A DNA stretch of 35,617 nt from Pseudomonas folii (GTDB lineage Bacteria; Pseudomonadota; Gammaproteobacteria; Pseudomonadales; Pseudomonadaceae): assembly GCF_014357575.1 (NCBI RefSeq), contig NZ_JACONW010000051.1, positions 1 to 35,617 of the forward strand, given 5' to 3'. Numbering within the stretch: position 1 is the first letter of the stretch; each line of letters starts with the position of its first letter. Of the stretch, positions 1-8,287 are shown in pieces. The notes under the pieces were generated by a model. The model ran no database searches, was not told the origin of the DNA, and worked only from the letters and a program-made list of their open reading frames with translations. Position numbers and translations under genes: made by a program.

Positions 1-77
1 ACAAAAGTGAGGCGCTGTAAAAGCGCAACCAATCCAAGCCGTTACGCCAATATCGGATATGTACACAAACACAGGAC

Positions 78-578
78 CTAAACCGAACTCCCCGGCACCA
101 ACGCCTGCAACTGCCTGGCAAAATGATCCGCCGTAAACGGCACCGCTTCGGACTCTTTCACGCCGATGCGCTTTTTCTCCATCCACTGCACACCCTGCGT
201 GGCGTCCACACAGCTCAATGACACCTGCTCCTGAGCATGCAGACTCAATCCTGTGGCAGAAATCGACACCAGACCTTTTGCACCCATTGCCTCAGGAATC
301 AGGGCAACCTGCCGCCCGGCGATTGTCAGCGTCATGCGCTGAGTGCGAAACGGTGAATTTTCGTCGGGATAGCCTTTGCTCTGTGCAAGGTGCGGTTCGA
401 ACTCAACCGTGATCTGGCCACTGTCGGTCAGTGGCTTGAGCCAGGTTTCGATCTGTTCGTAAAGCTTGAGAATGCTGGCCTGCCATTGCGCAAGGCCGGT
501 GTGGAACTGCTGGTGCTTATGTTCTTCATGACGTTGATTAGCGCTCAGTAACTCGCCCAATCTTTGGATTTCGTCCAT
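78..578 (-). CDS. hypothetical protein (166 aa)
   Basis: I do not recognise this family. The protein is soluble, with no signal peptide or membrane segment. Its first ~65 residues are rich in Gln, His, Glu and Lys and look helical (LGELLSANQRHEEHKHQQFH), and a compact mixed region follows. I chose the ATG at 578 (MDEIQRL) because GGGAAG lies about 8 bases upstream. The frame is open to 680, but the extra residues are Cys/Arg-rich and unlike the rest. It lies about 100 bases downstream of, and on the same strand as, the lipoprotein gene at 687-1040, so the two may be cotranscribed. Nothing in the sequence assigns a function. Confidence 0.7.
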   Translation of the reverse strand: MDEIQRLGELLSANQRHEEHKHQQFHTGLAQWQASILKLYEQIETWLKPLTDSGQITVEFEPHLAQSKGYPDENSPFRTQRMTLTIAGRQVALIPEAMGAKGLVSISATGLSLHAQEQVSLSCVDATQGVQWMEKKRIGVKESEAVPFTADHFARQLQALVPGSSV

Positions 579-686
579 AACAGCGCTTCCCGGTTCACGC
601 ATCGAATGATTCGAAACGCGTGAACCGAGGGTGTCACAGCGATGACCCAGTGTCTTGCTACATTCGCGGCGACAGCTCAATAGCCT

Positions 687-1040
687 TCAGGACGGTACTC
701 GCTGAATGACCACCGGGGCAGCTTTGCGGTGGGATTTGGCGATCTTGGCCAACAATTCAGTGCGGATTTCTTCGGCGCGTTCCTGGCTTGGATAAGGCCC
801 GATCAGCAACTGTTGCTTGCCATTGATCGTCACCAGATAAGGTGGGTAGCTGCGCTCAAGCAACCAGGCGCTGATATCGCTCAGCGCCTCATTGGCATTG
901 ATCTGGATTTCCCATTGCGGGGCAGCCTGCGGGGCTTGCACTGCAGCCGTTGCCTGCACCTTGGGCGCGGGTGGAGTCGACTTGTCGGCATCGCAGCCAG
1001 CCAGTGCCAGCACCGCTATCATCATTGCCAAATTGCGCAC
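687..1040 (-). CDS. small SPOR-like lipoprotein (117 aa)
   Basis: The N-terminus is a lipoprotein signal peptide with the lipobox LAGC (Cys16), so the mature protein should be lipid-anchored. Asp at +2 after the Cys would, by the usual Lol rule, favour inner-membrane retention. A Pro/Ala/Gln-rich linker (about residues 22-42) leads to a domain of about 70 residues. Its pattern (YPPYLVTINGKQQLLIGPYP followed by SQERAEEIRTELLAK) resembles SPOR domains, which bind denuded septal peptidoglycan; this is recognition by eye. The start is GTG at 1040 with GAGGAG upstream. A later ATG would shorten the signal peptide too much. Confidence 0.75.
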   Translation of the reverse strand: MRNLAMMIAVLALAGCDADKSTPPAPKVQATAAVQAPQAAPQWEIQINANEALSDISAWLLERSYPPYLVTINGKQQLLIGPYPSQERAEEIRTELLAKIAKSHRKAAPVVIQRVPS

Positions 1041-1358
1041 GTCTGCTTGCTCCTCTCAAAAGTGGACGCAAGTTTAGCATTGCTGCTATCGACAACGGTT
1101 CATTCACGCTGGCGACACTTCGTCGCTCTCTGGCAGCCACGAATGGATCAGAGCACACCCGCCAGCCAGCCCCGCGTGGCACACGTCCTCCGAGGCCTGA
1201 TGCATCAGTAACAAATTCTAACGATTAGAGTTGCTGTTTTCCGGAGGCAATCGTGGCTCAACTGCGCTCTCCGGCGAACGGTCGGAACATCGTCGATACC
1301 TGCGCTGCCCAAAAAGAGTCCGTTACGGTTTTGTAACACTGCTCAGGGAGTTTCACGC
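1041..1358. other. intergenic region upstream of the M4 protease
   Basis: These 318 bases separate the divergent lipoprotein and protease genes and should hold both promoters. I see a small inverted repeat GTTAC-GGTTTT-GTAAC at 1322-1337 and the protease ribosome binding site AGGGAG at 1345-1350. The open frames here are shadows with no coding character. No clear -10/-35 pair stands out. Confidence 0.4.
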
Positions 1359-2426
1359 ATGTGCCATCGAAATCCGCTGCATTGCATCATTCCCCCCTAC
1401 ATTCTCGAGCACCTGGCTCAGTCACCTCATGCCCGAGTCAGAGCGCTGGCGATCACCAATCTGGCCAGCGGTTCAGCCTTTGTGGCTTTCCGGAACTCCG
1501 CGCGAGCAATGCCGACCTTGCTTGCAAGCAAGTCGCCGGACGGTAAGAAGAATCGGCTGGTGTACGACGCCAAAGGGACCAACGCCCTGCCCGGCACGCT
1601 TGGCCGCTCGGAAGGCCAGCCGGACACAGCCGACGCCGCACTGGACGAAGCCTTCAATGGTTCAGGCGATGTTTACGACTTTTATAACGAGCTGTTTGGC
1701 CGCAATTCGCTTGATGACAACGGCATGACGTTGATTTCCTCCGTGCACGCCGCCGAGGTGGATTTTCAGGGAGGGTTCGTGCCCATGAACAACGCCTTCT
1801 GGAATGGCGAGCAAATGGCCTACGGTGATGGAGACGGCGAGGTGTTCAAGCGCTTCACCGGCAGTCTGGAAGTCATCGGCCATGAGCTGACCCATGGCGT
1901 ACAGTCGTTCACCAGCAACCTGAGTTATCAGGGACAGTCAGGCGCACTCAACGAACATTTTGCCGACGTGTTCGGGATTCTGGTTCGCCAGTGGAAAGAA
2001 GGCACAAGCGCTGAAGAGTCGAGTTGGGTGATCGGTAAAGAACTGGTGGTACCGGCCCCTACCCGCCGCGGCATTCGCGATATGGAGCACCCTGGCACCG
2101 CGTATGTGAACGACCCGGATCTGGGTGATGACCCGCAACCCGCCAGCATGGCGGGCTTGTACACCGGCCCCAAGGATAACGGCGGCGTGCACATCAACTC
2201 GGGCATCGCCAATCGGGCATTCGTCCTGGCTGCCAAAGCACTGGGCGGGAATGCCTGGGAAGTGGCTGGCAGGATCTGGTATGAAACCTTGTTGCAACTG
2301 CATAGCAACAGCCAGTTCGCAGACTGTGCAAGGATCAGCGTGCAGGTCGCGAGCGGCAAACAATACGGCACTGCAGCGAAAAAGGCCGTAAAGGCTGCAT
2401 GGAAAAAGGTCGGCATCAACGTTTGA
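1359..2426 (+). CDS. protealysin-like M4 zinc metalloprotease precursor
   Basis: This is a thermolysin-family (M4) endopeptidase. The zinc site is HELTH at residues 175-179 (His175 and His179 as ligands, Glu176 as general base). The third ligand is Glu199 in GALNEHFADVFG, and the transition-state histidine is His278 in GVHINSG. The precursor is short (355 aa). The start CHRNPLHCIIPPYILEHLA matches the short protealysin-type propeptide with its PPxL-like motif, not the long FTP/PepSY prodomain of secreted thermolysins. There is no Sec signal, as in known protealysins, so maturation is likely autocatalytic around residues 45-60 and export is non-Sec or absent. AGGGAG precedes the ATG. The emfourin inhibitor gene begins 17 bases after the stop. 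Protealysins of Serratia have been linked to host-cell invasion; any such role here is inference. Confidence 0.93.
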   Translation: MCHRNPLHCIIPPYILEHLAQSPHARVRALAITNLASGSAFVAFRNSARAMPTLLASKSPDGKKNRLVYDAKGTNALPGTLGRSEGQPDTADAALDEAFNGSGDVYDFYNELFGRNSLDDNGMTLISSVHAAEVDFQGGFVPMNNAFWNGEQMAYGDGDGEVFKRFTGSLEVIGHELTHGVQSFTSNLSYQGQSGALNEHFADVFGILVRQWKEGTSAEESSWVIGKELVVPAPTRRGIRDMEHPGTAYVNDPDLGDDPQPASMAGLYTGPKDNGGVHINSGIANRAFVLAAKALGGNAWEVAGRIWYETLLQLHSNSQFADCARISVQVASGKQYGTAAKKAVKAAWKKVGINV

Positions 2427-2443
2427 TACTGAGGAACACCATC

Positions 2444-2743
2444 ATGAGAGTGTGCTACGTGCAATCCGGTGGCTTTGTCGGCGCAATCAAAAGTTGCGAG
2501 GTGAATATGGCTGACCTTGAACAGCCATTGGTGGAACAGGTGAAGCGTTTGATGGAGGAACGCGGACTGCAAAAATCCGCCGACACAGGTTCAGAGCATG
2601 TGCGGGACCAGAAGCAGTATGAGATCACTATCGAAGACGACACCAATGCCATCTGCATTTCTTTCGACGAGCACAACATTCCAGAAGAGGCGAGAACGTT
2701 ACTGAGCTACCTGCAGAAACGCGCGAAGCCAGGGAAGCTTTGA
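2444..2743 (+). CDS. emfourin-like inhibitor of the adjacent M4 protease
   Basis: This is a 99-residue acidic protein without a signal peptide. The start MRVCYVQSGGFVGAIKSCEV and the C-terminal ITIEDDTNAICISFDEHNIP followed by LLSYLQKRAKP match the emfourin family. Emfourin is a proteinaceous inhibitor encoded directly downstream of protealysin in Serratia, where it binds the protease with high affinity. Both partners here lack Sec signals and would meet in the same compartment. The start at 2444 has GAGGA at 2431-2435. A longer frame from 2399 overlaps the protease and lacks a site. Protease plus inhibitor in one transcript fits control of intracellular proteolysis. Identity is from sequence pattern and context; inhibition is not shown here. 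Confidence 0.85.
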   Translation: MRVCYVQSGGFVGAIKSCEVNMADLEQPLVEQVKRLMEERGLQKSADTGSEHVRDQKQYEITIEDDTNAICISFDEHNIPEEARTLLSYLQKRAKPGKL

Positions 2744-2788
2744 TCTGGCCGGGAAAAGGCCGGGACAGTCACTGAAAATGTACCGTCA

Positions 2789-2845
2789 GGGAAATCGCTT
2801 TCCCGGGTAAAGCCGATCCCACGGGACTGAACAGGTCCTGTGGGA
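2789..2845. terminator. hairpins after emfourin (one REP-like)
   Basis: Two inverted repeats follow the protease/inhibitor operon. The first is GGGAAA-TCGC-TTTCCC at 2789-2804. The second, at 2817-2845, pairs TCCCACGGGAC with GTCCTGTGGGA with one mismatch and runs into a REP-like core (GAGCTTGCTCGCGAT, to about 2863). Neither has a U-tract, so they more likely stabilise 3' ends or assist termination than act as classical terminators. Confidence 0.45.
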
Positions 2846-3020
2846 GCCGAGCTTGCTCGCGATGGACGATAACGCGGTCTGACTGCTGAATTCTCACTCT
2901 GTTTAGTACGCAAAACAAAGTAATGGCTATTTGATGTTATCCTAGGGGTCGGATCCCATCCCGCAGCCTTCCATCCCGACTTTGTCGTTGCTGGTGCGCC
3001 GATCCAATTCAGAGGACGAA

Positions 3021-5135
3021 ATGATCGCACCAATCCTTGCTCTGTATTTCATCTCCACGGGAATATTGGTCATGGGCGCGTTCAATGCCGCGTTGCTGGC
3101 CCGCAACAGCGGTTACACGCGAGCCTGCGTCATGTTTTCGGCGACCTGCCTGGTCTTTGCCCTGTTTCAGGTCGCCTGTGCCGTTCAGTACTCGGCACAG
3201 ACCGTCCAGGCAGCACTGTCAGCCCACAAATGGATCAACTTTTTCTCGCTGTTATTGGTCCCGCTGAGCAGCTACCTGATCGCTGCACTGGAAAACAGAC
3301 CGAACGCTTACAGAGCCTCATGGCTGGTCGCTGGCGTAGCCATTTTTGCCATCTTCCATAACCTTGCCACGCCCTTGGGTTACCGATTCGAAAGCCTGCA
3401 TTCCGAGGGCTTGCGCACGGTTGCCTGGGGCGAACAGCTGCTCATCCTCTCTGGCGAGCCGTCGGTTATTTATCAGATCATGCGCCTGTTGTCGTTCACG
3501 CTGCTGCTTTGGATCACGCTGTTCTCACTCAGAATCAGAAAACAGGCTGGGTTGTTCTCGAATATCGTGATCTGGACGTCCATTGTCCTGTTACTGACTT
3601 CCACCGTCCTGACCAGCCTGGCCGATGCCGGGGTCGTCAAGATGCCCTACCTGGGTGCGTTTGGTTTCCTGTTTCTGGCGGTCTGGTTTTCAGTGATGGT
3701 CAAGGCAAAGGTGTCCAGAAGCAGACAGGAGAAAGCGCGCACTGATCGGGCGCTTGAACAAGAGATCAACAGCCATCGGATCGCTAACCTGCGCTTCGAG
3801 CATGCCCTTCACAATGACGCACTGACCGAGTTACCCAATCGTGCGGGAGCACTGGTCAGGCTGCAAAGTTTGATTGCCGTCAATAAACAGCATCAAACCC
3901 GGCTGGTGGTGTTCCTGCTGGAGCTCGATCAGATGGGCATCATCAATGGCACCCGTGGACACAAGGCTGGCGACCAGTTGCTGGTCAAGATTGCGCAACG
4001 TCTGCAACTCACCACGCGCGACAGTGACCTAATCGCACGGGTGGGCACCGATCAATTGTTGGTAGGTGCCAGCGGAGTCAAGAACGACAATGGCGTTAAC
4101 CGGTTGCAGGAAAAGCTCTCCAAGGCCCTGGCGTCATCCTTCGACATTGCAGGCAGCCAACTGAAAATAACCTCCAGTGCCGGGGTCGCGGTGTTCCCGG
4201 ATGATGCCTGCCAGCCCGAGGATATTCTCGGCGCTGCCGAACTGGCATTGCACGAGGCCAAGAGCTTCGGCCCGGGCAACCTGCGGGTCTATCACCCCGC
4301 CATGAAGGAAAATATTCAGGAAAGGGTCGATTTCGAGGCAGCGCTCGGCATGGCTCTTGAGAAAGAGCAGTTTTTTCTGTGCTACCAACCCCAGGTGCTG
4401 GCGTCGGATGGGCGGACTGTATGCCTTGAAGCACTGATCCGCTGGCAGCATCCGGATTACGGTCTGGTCATGCCGGATCGATTCATCCAGGTGGCAGAAT
4501 CCATGGGCATCATTGCCGACATGGGTGCATGGGTTATCGAAACTGCCTGCGAGCAGCTCGCCCGCTGGCATGCAATGGGTTTCACCGACCTTAAAGTTGC
4601 GGTCAATCTGTCAGTCCAGCAGTTGCTGGTCAGCGAGCTTGAATCGACCGTCACCAACGCGCTGCTGCGGTGCAACCTTCAGGGGCACCATCTGGAACTG
4701 GAGATCACGGAGTCGGTGCTCATGCAGGATCCCGAGCGCTCCATTGAGCGACTCGGCGACCTTCGCCGATTAGGCGTCAGGTTATCAATCGACGATTTTG
4801 GTACGGGCTATTCATCGCTGGGTTATCTGCGAGTCTTGCCGGTGCACGCCTTCAAACTTGATCGCAGCTTTGTCCGCGATGTCGGCAAAGGCGGCAAGGA
4901 TCTGGAGATTTGCGCTACGGCTATAGGGCTGGCGATAAACCTGGGCCTCGAAATTGTTGCCGAAGGTGTTGAAACCGAGGAGCAGATCGAGCAATTGCGA
5001 GCCCTTGGCTGCCACCTCTTGCAAGGCTATTTTTTTGCCAGACCGCTCAGCGCCGAGGCGGCCACTGACTTTCTTGTAGCGGAGTTCAAACGTCTGGAGA
5101 CCGCGTCGTTCGTGCCAACCATTGCAGTAATCTGA
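3021..5135 (+). CDS. 7-TM GGDEF (degenerate)/EAL c-di-GMP phosphodiesterase
   Basis: The 704-residue inner-membrane protein has about seven hydrophobic segments in residues 1-228, then a GGDEF domain (about 260-425) and an EAL domain (about 440-690). The GGDEF signature is replaced by GTDQL (342-346), so cyclase activity is unlikely; the domain could be a GTP-sensing or structural module. The EAL domain looks complete: E470-A-L, Asn529, Glu561/Glu564, Asp591-Asp592 in DDFGTGYSS, Lys612, Glu648 in AEGVET and Gln668. It should hydrolyse c-di-GMP to pGpG and favour motility over attachment. The start at 3021 (MIAPILALYF) has AGAGGA just upstream; an in-frame start at 2982 lacks one. The ligand of the membrane sensor is unknown. 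Monocistronic by layout. Confidence 0.92.
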   Translation: MIAPILALYFISTGILVMGAFNAALLARNSGYTRACVMFSATCLVFALFQVACAVQYSAQTVQAALSAHKWINFFSLLLVPLSSYLIAALENRPNAYRASWLVAGVAIFAIFHNLATPLGYRFESLHSEGLRTVAWGEQLLILSGEPSVIYQIMRLLSFTLLLWITLFSLRIRKQAGLFSNIVIWTSIVLLLTSTVLTSLADAGVVKMPYLGAFGFLFLAVWFSVMVKAKVSRSRQEKARTDRALEQEINSHRIANLRFEHALHNDALTELPNRAGALVRLQSLIAVNKQHQTRLVVFLLELDQMGIINGTRGHKAGDQLLVKIAQRLQLTTRDSDLIARVGTDQLLVGASGVKNDNGVNRLQEKLSKALASSFDIAGSQLKITSSAGVAVFPDDACQPEDILGAAELALHEAKSFGPGNLRVYHPAMKENIQERVDFEAALGMALEKEQFFLCYQPQVLASDGRTVCLEALIRWQHPDYGLVMPDRFIQVAESMGIIADMGAWVIETACEQLARWHAMGFTDLKVAVNLSVQQLLVSELESTVTNALLRCNLQGHHLELEITESVLMQDPERSIERLGDLRRLGVRLSIDDFGTGYSSLGYLRVLPVHAFKLDRSFVRDVGKGGKDLEICATAIGLAINLGLEIVAEGVETEEQIEQLRALGCHLLQGYFFARPLSAEAATDFLVAEFKRLETASFVPTIAVI

Positions 5136-5143
5136 GCTACCCA

Positions 5144-5170
5144 CCCCTTCCAGATCAATACCTGAAGGGG
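5144..5170 (+). terminator. hairpin after the EAL gene
   Basis: CCCCTTC (5144-5150) pairs with GAAGGGG (5164-5170) across a 13-base loop, 9 bases after the stop codon. There is no U-run, so it is a weak or factor-assisted terminator candidate. Confidence 0.4.
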
Positions 5171-5290
5171 CCAGACATCGGCGCGGTCGTTATCGAGAAA
5201 GCCCATTCATAAATAATGGCTTATTGACACGTGAACGTCAGTCAGCGCTCGCGGTCCATCTCTCATGCCATTAAAAGGAACGGCTGATAA

Positions 5291-5368
5291 ATGGAGCCAT
5301 ATGCGCGTCAAAAAGGTATCTTCTCGCCCTTTGGTATCTTGCGTTATCCTCCCCGGCCCGCGGCGTAG
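5291..5368 (+). CDS. short leader ORF abutting pqiA1 (25 aa)
   Basis: ATG at 5291 has AAGGA at 5275-5279. The frame reads MEPYARQKGIFSPFGILRYP then PRPAA and stops with TAG at 5366-5368, directly before the ATG of pqiA1 at 5369. pqiA1 itself has no convincing ribosome binding site (GCGGCGTAG precedes it), so terminating ribosomes could re-initiate there. A second short frame (ATG 5301, 23 codons) also ends on the same junction in an ATGA overlap. This is either a coupling leader or chance; I know of no described equivalent. Confidence 0.35.
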   Translation: MEPYARQKGIFSPFGILRYPPRPAA

Positions 5369-6001
5369 ATGAGCACCAACTTGGCTGACACCACATCCTC
5401 TGACGATCTGATCATTTGCGAACATTGCGACTCGCTGTATGAGGCTGTCCCTCTGGAAAAGGGCGAGACAGCATCCTGCGCCCGTTGCGGTGCGGTTCTG
5501 GCGCGGGCTCATCGCCTGAGTCTTGAACAATTACTGGCATTGACCATCGCCGCTGCAGTGCTGTTCGTCTTTGCCAATCTGTTCCCGGTGATCAGCATCA
5601 GCATGAAGGGCCTGAGTAATGAGGTGACGCTGTGGTCATCGGTGGAGGCGCTGGCTCAGGGCCGCATTACGTTGATCGCGCTGGTTGCCGGGCTGTCGAT
5701 CATTTTTGCGCCCATGCTGCAGATCATCCTCCTGTTCTGGGTACTGCTCCATGCGCAAAAGGGCCATGTGGCTCCAGGCTTCAAGATGTGCATGCGTGCG
5801 CTGGAACATCTGAGGCCGTGGAGCATGCTGGAAGTCTGCATGCTGGGGATTCTGGTCGCCATCGTTAAACTGTCGGGCATGCTCGATGTGCATGCAGGGG
5901 TCGGCTTGTGGGCCATGGCCATGCTGATGGTCCTGATCATTCTGATCGCGGGTAAACATACTCGTCGCCTGTGGACCGAATTGGGAGTGCCACGCAAATG
6001 A
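5369..6001 (+). CDS. pqiA: PqiA-family membrane protein, first copy
   Basis: Paraquat-inducible protein A domain of 210 residues. Two N-terminal CxxC pairs (Cys17/Cys20 and Cys37/Cys40) form a zinc-ribbon-like head. Four hydrophobic helices follow (about 55-75, 96-128, 148-170 and 177-197). In E. coli PqiA is one polypeptide with two such domains; here each domain is its own gene. PqiA is the integral inner-membrane partner of the MCE protein PqiB, which bridges the periplasm and is thought to move lipids between membranes. pqiA2 begins inside its last codons (ATGA overlap at 5998-6001). Start choice rests on frame and homology, because the ribosome binding site is poor. Confidence 0.92.
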   Translation: MSTNLADTTSSDDLIICEHCDSLYEAVPLEKGETASCARCGAVLARAHRLSLEQLLALTIAAAVLFVFANLFPVISISMKGLSNEVTLWSSVEALAQGRITLIALVAGLSIIFAPMLQIILLFWVLLHAQKGHVAPGFKMCMRALEHLRPWSMLEVCMLGILVAIVKLSGMLDVHAGVGLWAMAMLMVLIILIAGKHTRRLWTELGVPRK

Positions 6002-6612
6002 ACGGCATCCCCTTTGCCCATGAGCACGGCCTTACGCTTTGTCACATCTGCGGCTACGCTTGCCCGGAAAACACTCACGAATGCCCGCGGTGTGAATCCC
6101 CGGTTCATGCCCGCAAACCCAACAGTATCGTTCGCACCTGGGCCTTTTTGATTGCCGGACTCATCTTTTATATTCCGGCCAACGCCCTTCCCGTGATGTA
6201 CACCACGATGTTTGGCAACAGCAGCCAGAACACCATCATGAGTGGGGTCATCGAGTTTTTCAAAAGTGGCTCGTGGGATATCGCGCTGCTTATCTTCATC
6301 GCCAGCGTGGTGGTGCCCAGTATCAAATTCTTTGTCCTCGGGTTGCTGCTTATTACCTGCCAGCGTCGCAGTACGTGGGCCATGCGGGAACGGGCGAAGT
6401 TGTATCGTTTCATCGAGTTGATCGGCTACTGGTCGATGCTTGACGTATTGGTGGTGGCCTTGGTGGCCGCCCTTGTGCAGTTTCATGAGCTCAGCACCAT
6501 CGAGCCCAGAATCGGCATTCTGTTTTTTGGTCTGGTAGTGGTGATGACGATGTTTGCCGCCATGAGTTTCGATCCCCGGCTTATCTGGGACGCAGAGGTT
6601 GAAGATGTCTGA
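5998..6612 (+). CDS. pqiA: PqiA-family membrane protein, second copy
   Basis: This is a second PqiA domain of 204 residues with the CxxC pairs Cys15/Cys18 and Cys29/Cys32 followed by four membrane helices, the first being FLIAGLIFYIPANALPVMYT. The start at 5998 overlaps the previous stop by four bases, implying translational coupling and near-equal production of the two halves. Together the two proteins should rebuild the two-domain E. coli PqiA. The PqiB start at 6605 overlaps the 3' end of this gene. Which copy corresponds to which E. coli half is not settled by eye. Confidence 0.92.
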   Translation: MNGIPFAHEHGLTLCHICGYACPENTHECPRCESPVHARKPNSIVRTWAFLIAGLIFYIPANALPVMYTTMFGNSSQNTIMSGVIEFFKSGSWDIALLIFIASVVVPSIKFFVLGLLLITCQRRSTWAMRERAKLYRFIELIGYWSMLDVLVVALVAALVQFHELSTIEPRIGILFFGLVVVMTMFAAMSFDPRLIWDAEVEDV

Positions 6613-8287
6613 CAATACCCTCCCCCCTTCTTCATCGGCCCCAAGCCGCCCGGATATCAAACGCAGGCGCCTGCGTGTTTCGCTGGTCTGGCTAGTGCCG
6701 ATTGTGGCCGCGCTTATCGGGATTTCCATGGCCGTCAATGACTGGATGTCGTTGGGCCCCAAAATCACCGTGAGCTTTCTGACCGCGGAGGGGCTGGACG
6801 CCAACAAGACTCAGGTCAAATACAAGAATGTGGTGATCGGCCTGGTCACGGATATCTCACTCAGTGATGACCGGACTCATGTTCTGGCAACTATCGAGCT
6901 GAATAACACGGCGGGGCCGTTCACCCGGGAAGACACCAACTTCTGGGTCGTGCGTCCGCGGATCGGCGCTCAAGGCGTATCGGGCGTTGATACGCTATTG
7001 TCCGGCGCCTTCATCGGTGCAGACGCTGGCAGGTCAGAAAAAACCAAGTCCGACTTCACCGGGCTGGAAACGCCCCCACCTGTGGCCTTCGGGGAAAAAG
7101 GCAAGCGTTTCAAATTGCATACCGACGACCTCGGTTCTCTGGACATAGGCTCGCCGGTCTACTATCGCCGCATTCAGGTCGGACAAGTTGTCTCTTACGA
7201 ACTGTCCAAGGACGGCAAGGGCGTCGATATACAGATCTTTATCAATTCGCCCAATGATCAGTACATCTCCACCGATACCCGATTCTGGAATGCCAGTGGT
7301 GTGGATGTCACCGTGGGCACTGCTGGCCTGAAAATCGATACTCAGTCCGTGGCGTCAATCTTGTCAGGCGGGATCGCCTTCCGCGAGCCGAACTGGAGTC
7401 CGGATGCGAAACCCGCAGAGGAAAATGCCGAATTCAAGATATTCGATGATCAGGCGTCCGCCCTCGCCCCTCCCGATGGCGAGCCGAACTACATTCGCCT
7501 GCGCTTCAACCAGTCTCTCAGAGGCCTTGCCGTCAATGCGCCGGTGGAATTTCTCGGGGTGAACATCGGTCGCGTAGTGTCCGTCGACCTCGATTACGAC
7601 CCTGTGTCCCAGACATTTCCAGGCGTAGTCGGCGCGGTGATCTATCCAAAACGTCTTGGCGCTGCACAAGAGAAACTTCAGCAACTGGGCGGCAGCGGCG
7701 ACGTTGACGAACAATCGGCACGCATCCTCGGGGCATTTGTTGCCCGGGGCCTGCGCGCGCAAATCCGGACGGGCAACCTGCTGACAGGTCAGTTATACAT
7801 CGCGATGGATTTCGATCCCAAGGCGCCAAAGGTTGTGTTCAATCCTAAAAACCGCCCGCTGGAAATACCTACCGTGCCGGGCAGCTTTGACAAGCTGCAG
7901 GAGCAATTGCAAGCCTTCGTCGAGAAAATCAGTAAGTTGCCCCTCGATGATCTGGCGAAGAATCTCAACGGTAGCCTGAGCGAATTGCAGAAAACCCTGA
8001 AGACCGTCAACGGCACCGTTTTGCCGGAAATGCGCGGCACGCTGCAACAGGCGCAGAAAACTCTGGGTACTGCTAACGACAGTCTGGCCGAAGACTCTCC
8101 GGCACGTCAGCAACTGGGCCAGGCCATGGACGAAGTGCAGCGTACGGCGCGCTCGGTCCGCGTGCTGACCGACTTCCTCAGTCGTCATCCTGAAGCATTG
8201 CTTCGTGGCCGCACTGGCGACGCCGCGCCGGGTTCTTACAAGGCCCCTTCATCATCCCGTGCCATCGACCTGGAGCCACAACAATGA
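6605..8287 (+). CDS. pqiB: PqiB, MCE-domain trans-envelope lipid transport protein
   Basis: The protein has 560 residues. One N-terminal membrane anchor (about 25-45, VSLVWLVPIVAALIGISMA) is followed by three tandem MCE/MlaD domains (about 46-145, 160-270 and 290-410). Each carries the G-x-x-V-xx-G-V/I-V core, as in VKYKNVVIGLVTDI, VYYRRIQVGQVVSY and VEFLGVNIGRVVSV. The C-terminus (about 420-530) is a long Leu/Gln-rich helix that in E. coli PqiB builds a hexameric hollow needle toward the outer membrane. I chose ATG 6605 because the TTG two codons earlier has no advantage. It overlaps pqiA2 by 8 bases and pqiC by 4. Export direction and lipid substrate are unproven in general. Confidence 0.95.
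   Translation: MSDNTLPPSSSAPSRPDIKRRRLRVSLVWLVPIVAALIGISMAVNDWMSLGPKITVSFLTAEGLDANKTQVKYKNVVIGLVTDISLSDDRTHVLATIELNNTAGPFTREDTNFWVVRPRIGAQGVSGVDTLLSGAFIGADAGRSEKTKSDFTGLETPPPVAFGEKGKRFKLHTDDLGSLDIGSPVYYRRIQVGQVVSYELSKDGKGVDIQIFINSPNDQYISTDTRFWNASGVDVTVGTAGLKIDTQSVASILSGGIAFREPNWSPDAKPAEENAEFKIFDDQASALAPPDGEPNYIRLRFNQSLRGLAVNAPVEFLGVNIGRVVSVDLDYDPVSQTFPGVVGAVIYPKRLGAAQEKLQQLGGSGDVDEQSARILGAFVARGLRAQIRTGNLLTGQLYIAMDFDPKAPKVVFNPKNRPLEIPTVPGSFDKLQEQLQAFVEKISKLPLDDLAKNLNGSLSELQKTLKTVNGTVLPEMRGTLQQAQKTLGTANDSLAEDSPARQQLGQAMDEVQRTARSVRVLTDFLSRHPEALLRGRTGDAAPGSYKAPSSSRAIDLEPQQ

Noticed and set aside
5656..6807. 383-codon minus-strand open frame
   Set aside because: It lies antisense to pqiA1, pqiA2 and the start of pqiB, is very rich in His, Gln and Asp as mirror frames of membrane proteins are, and has no domain pattern.
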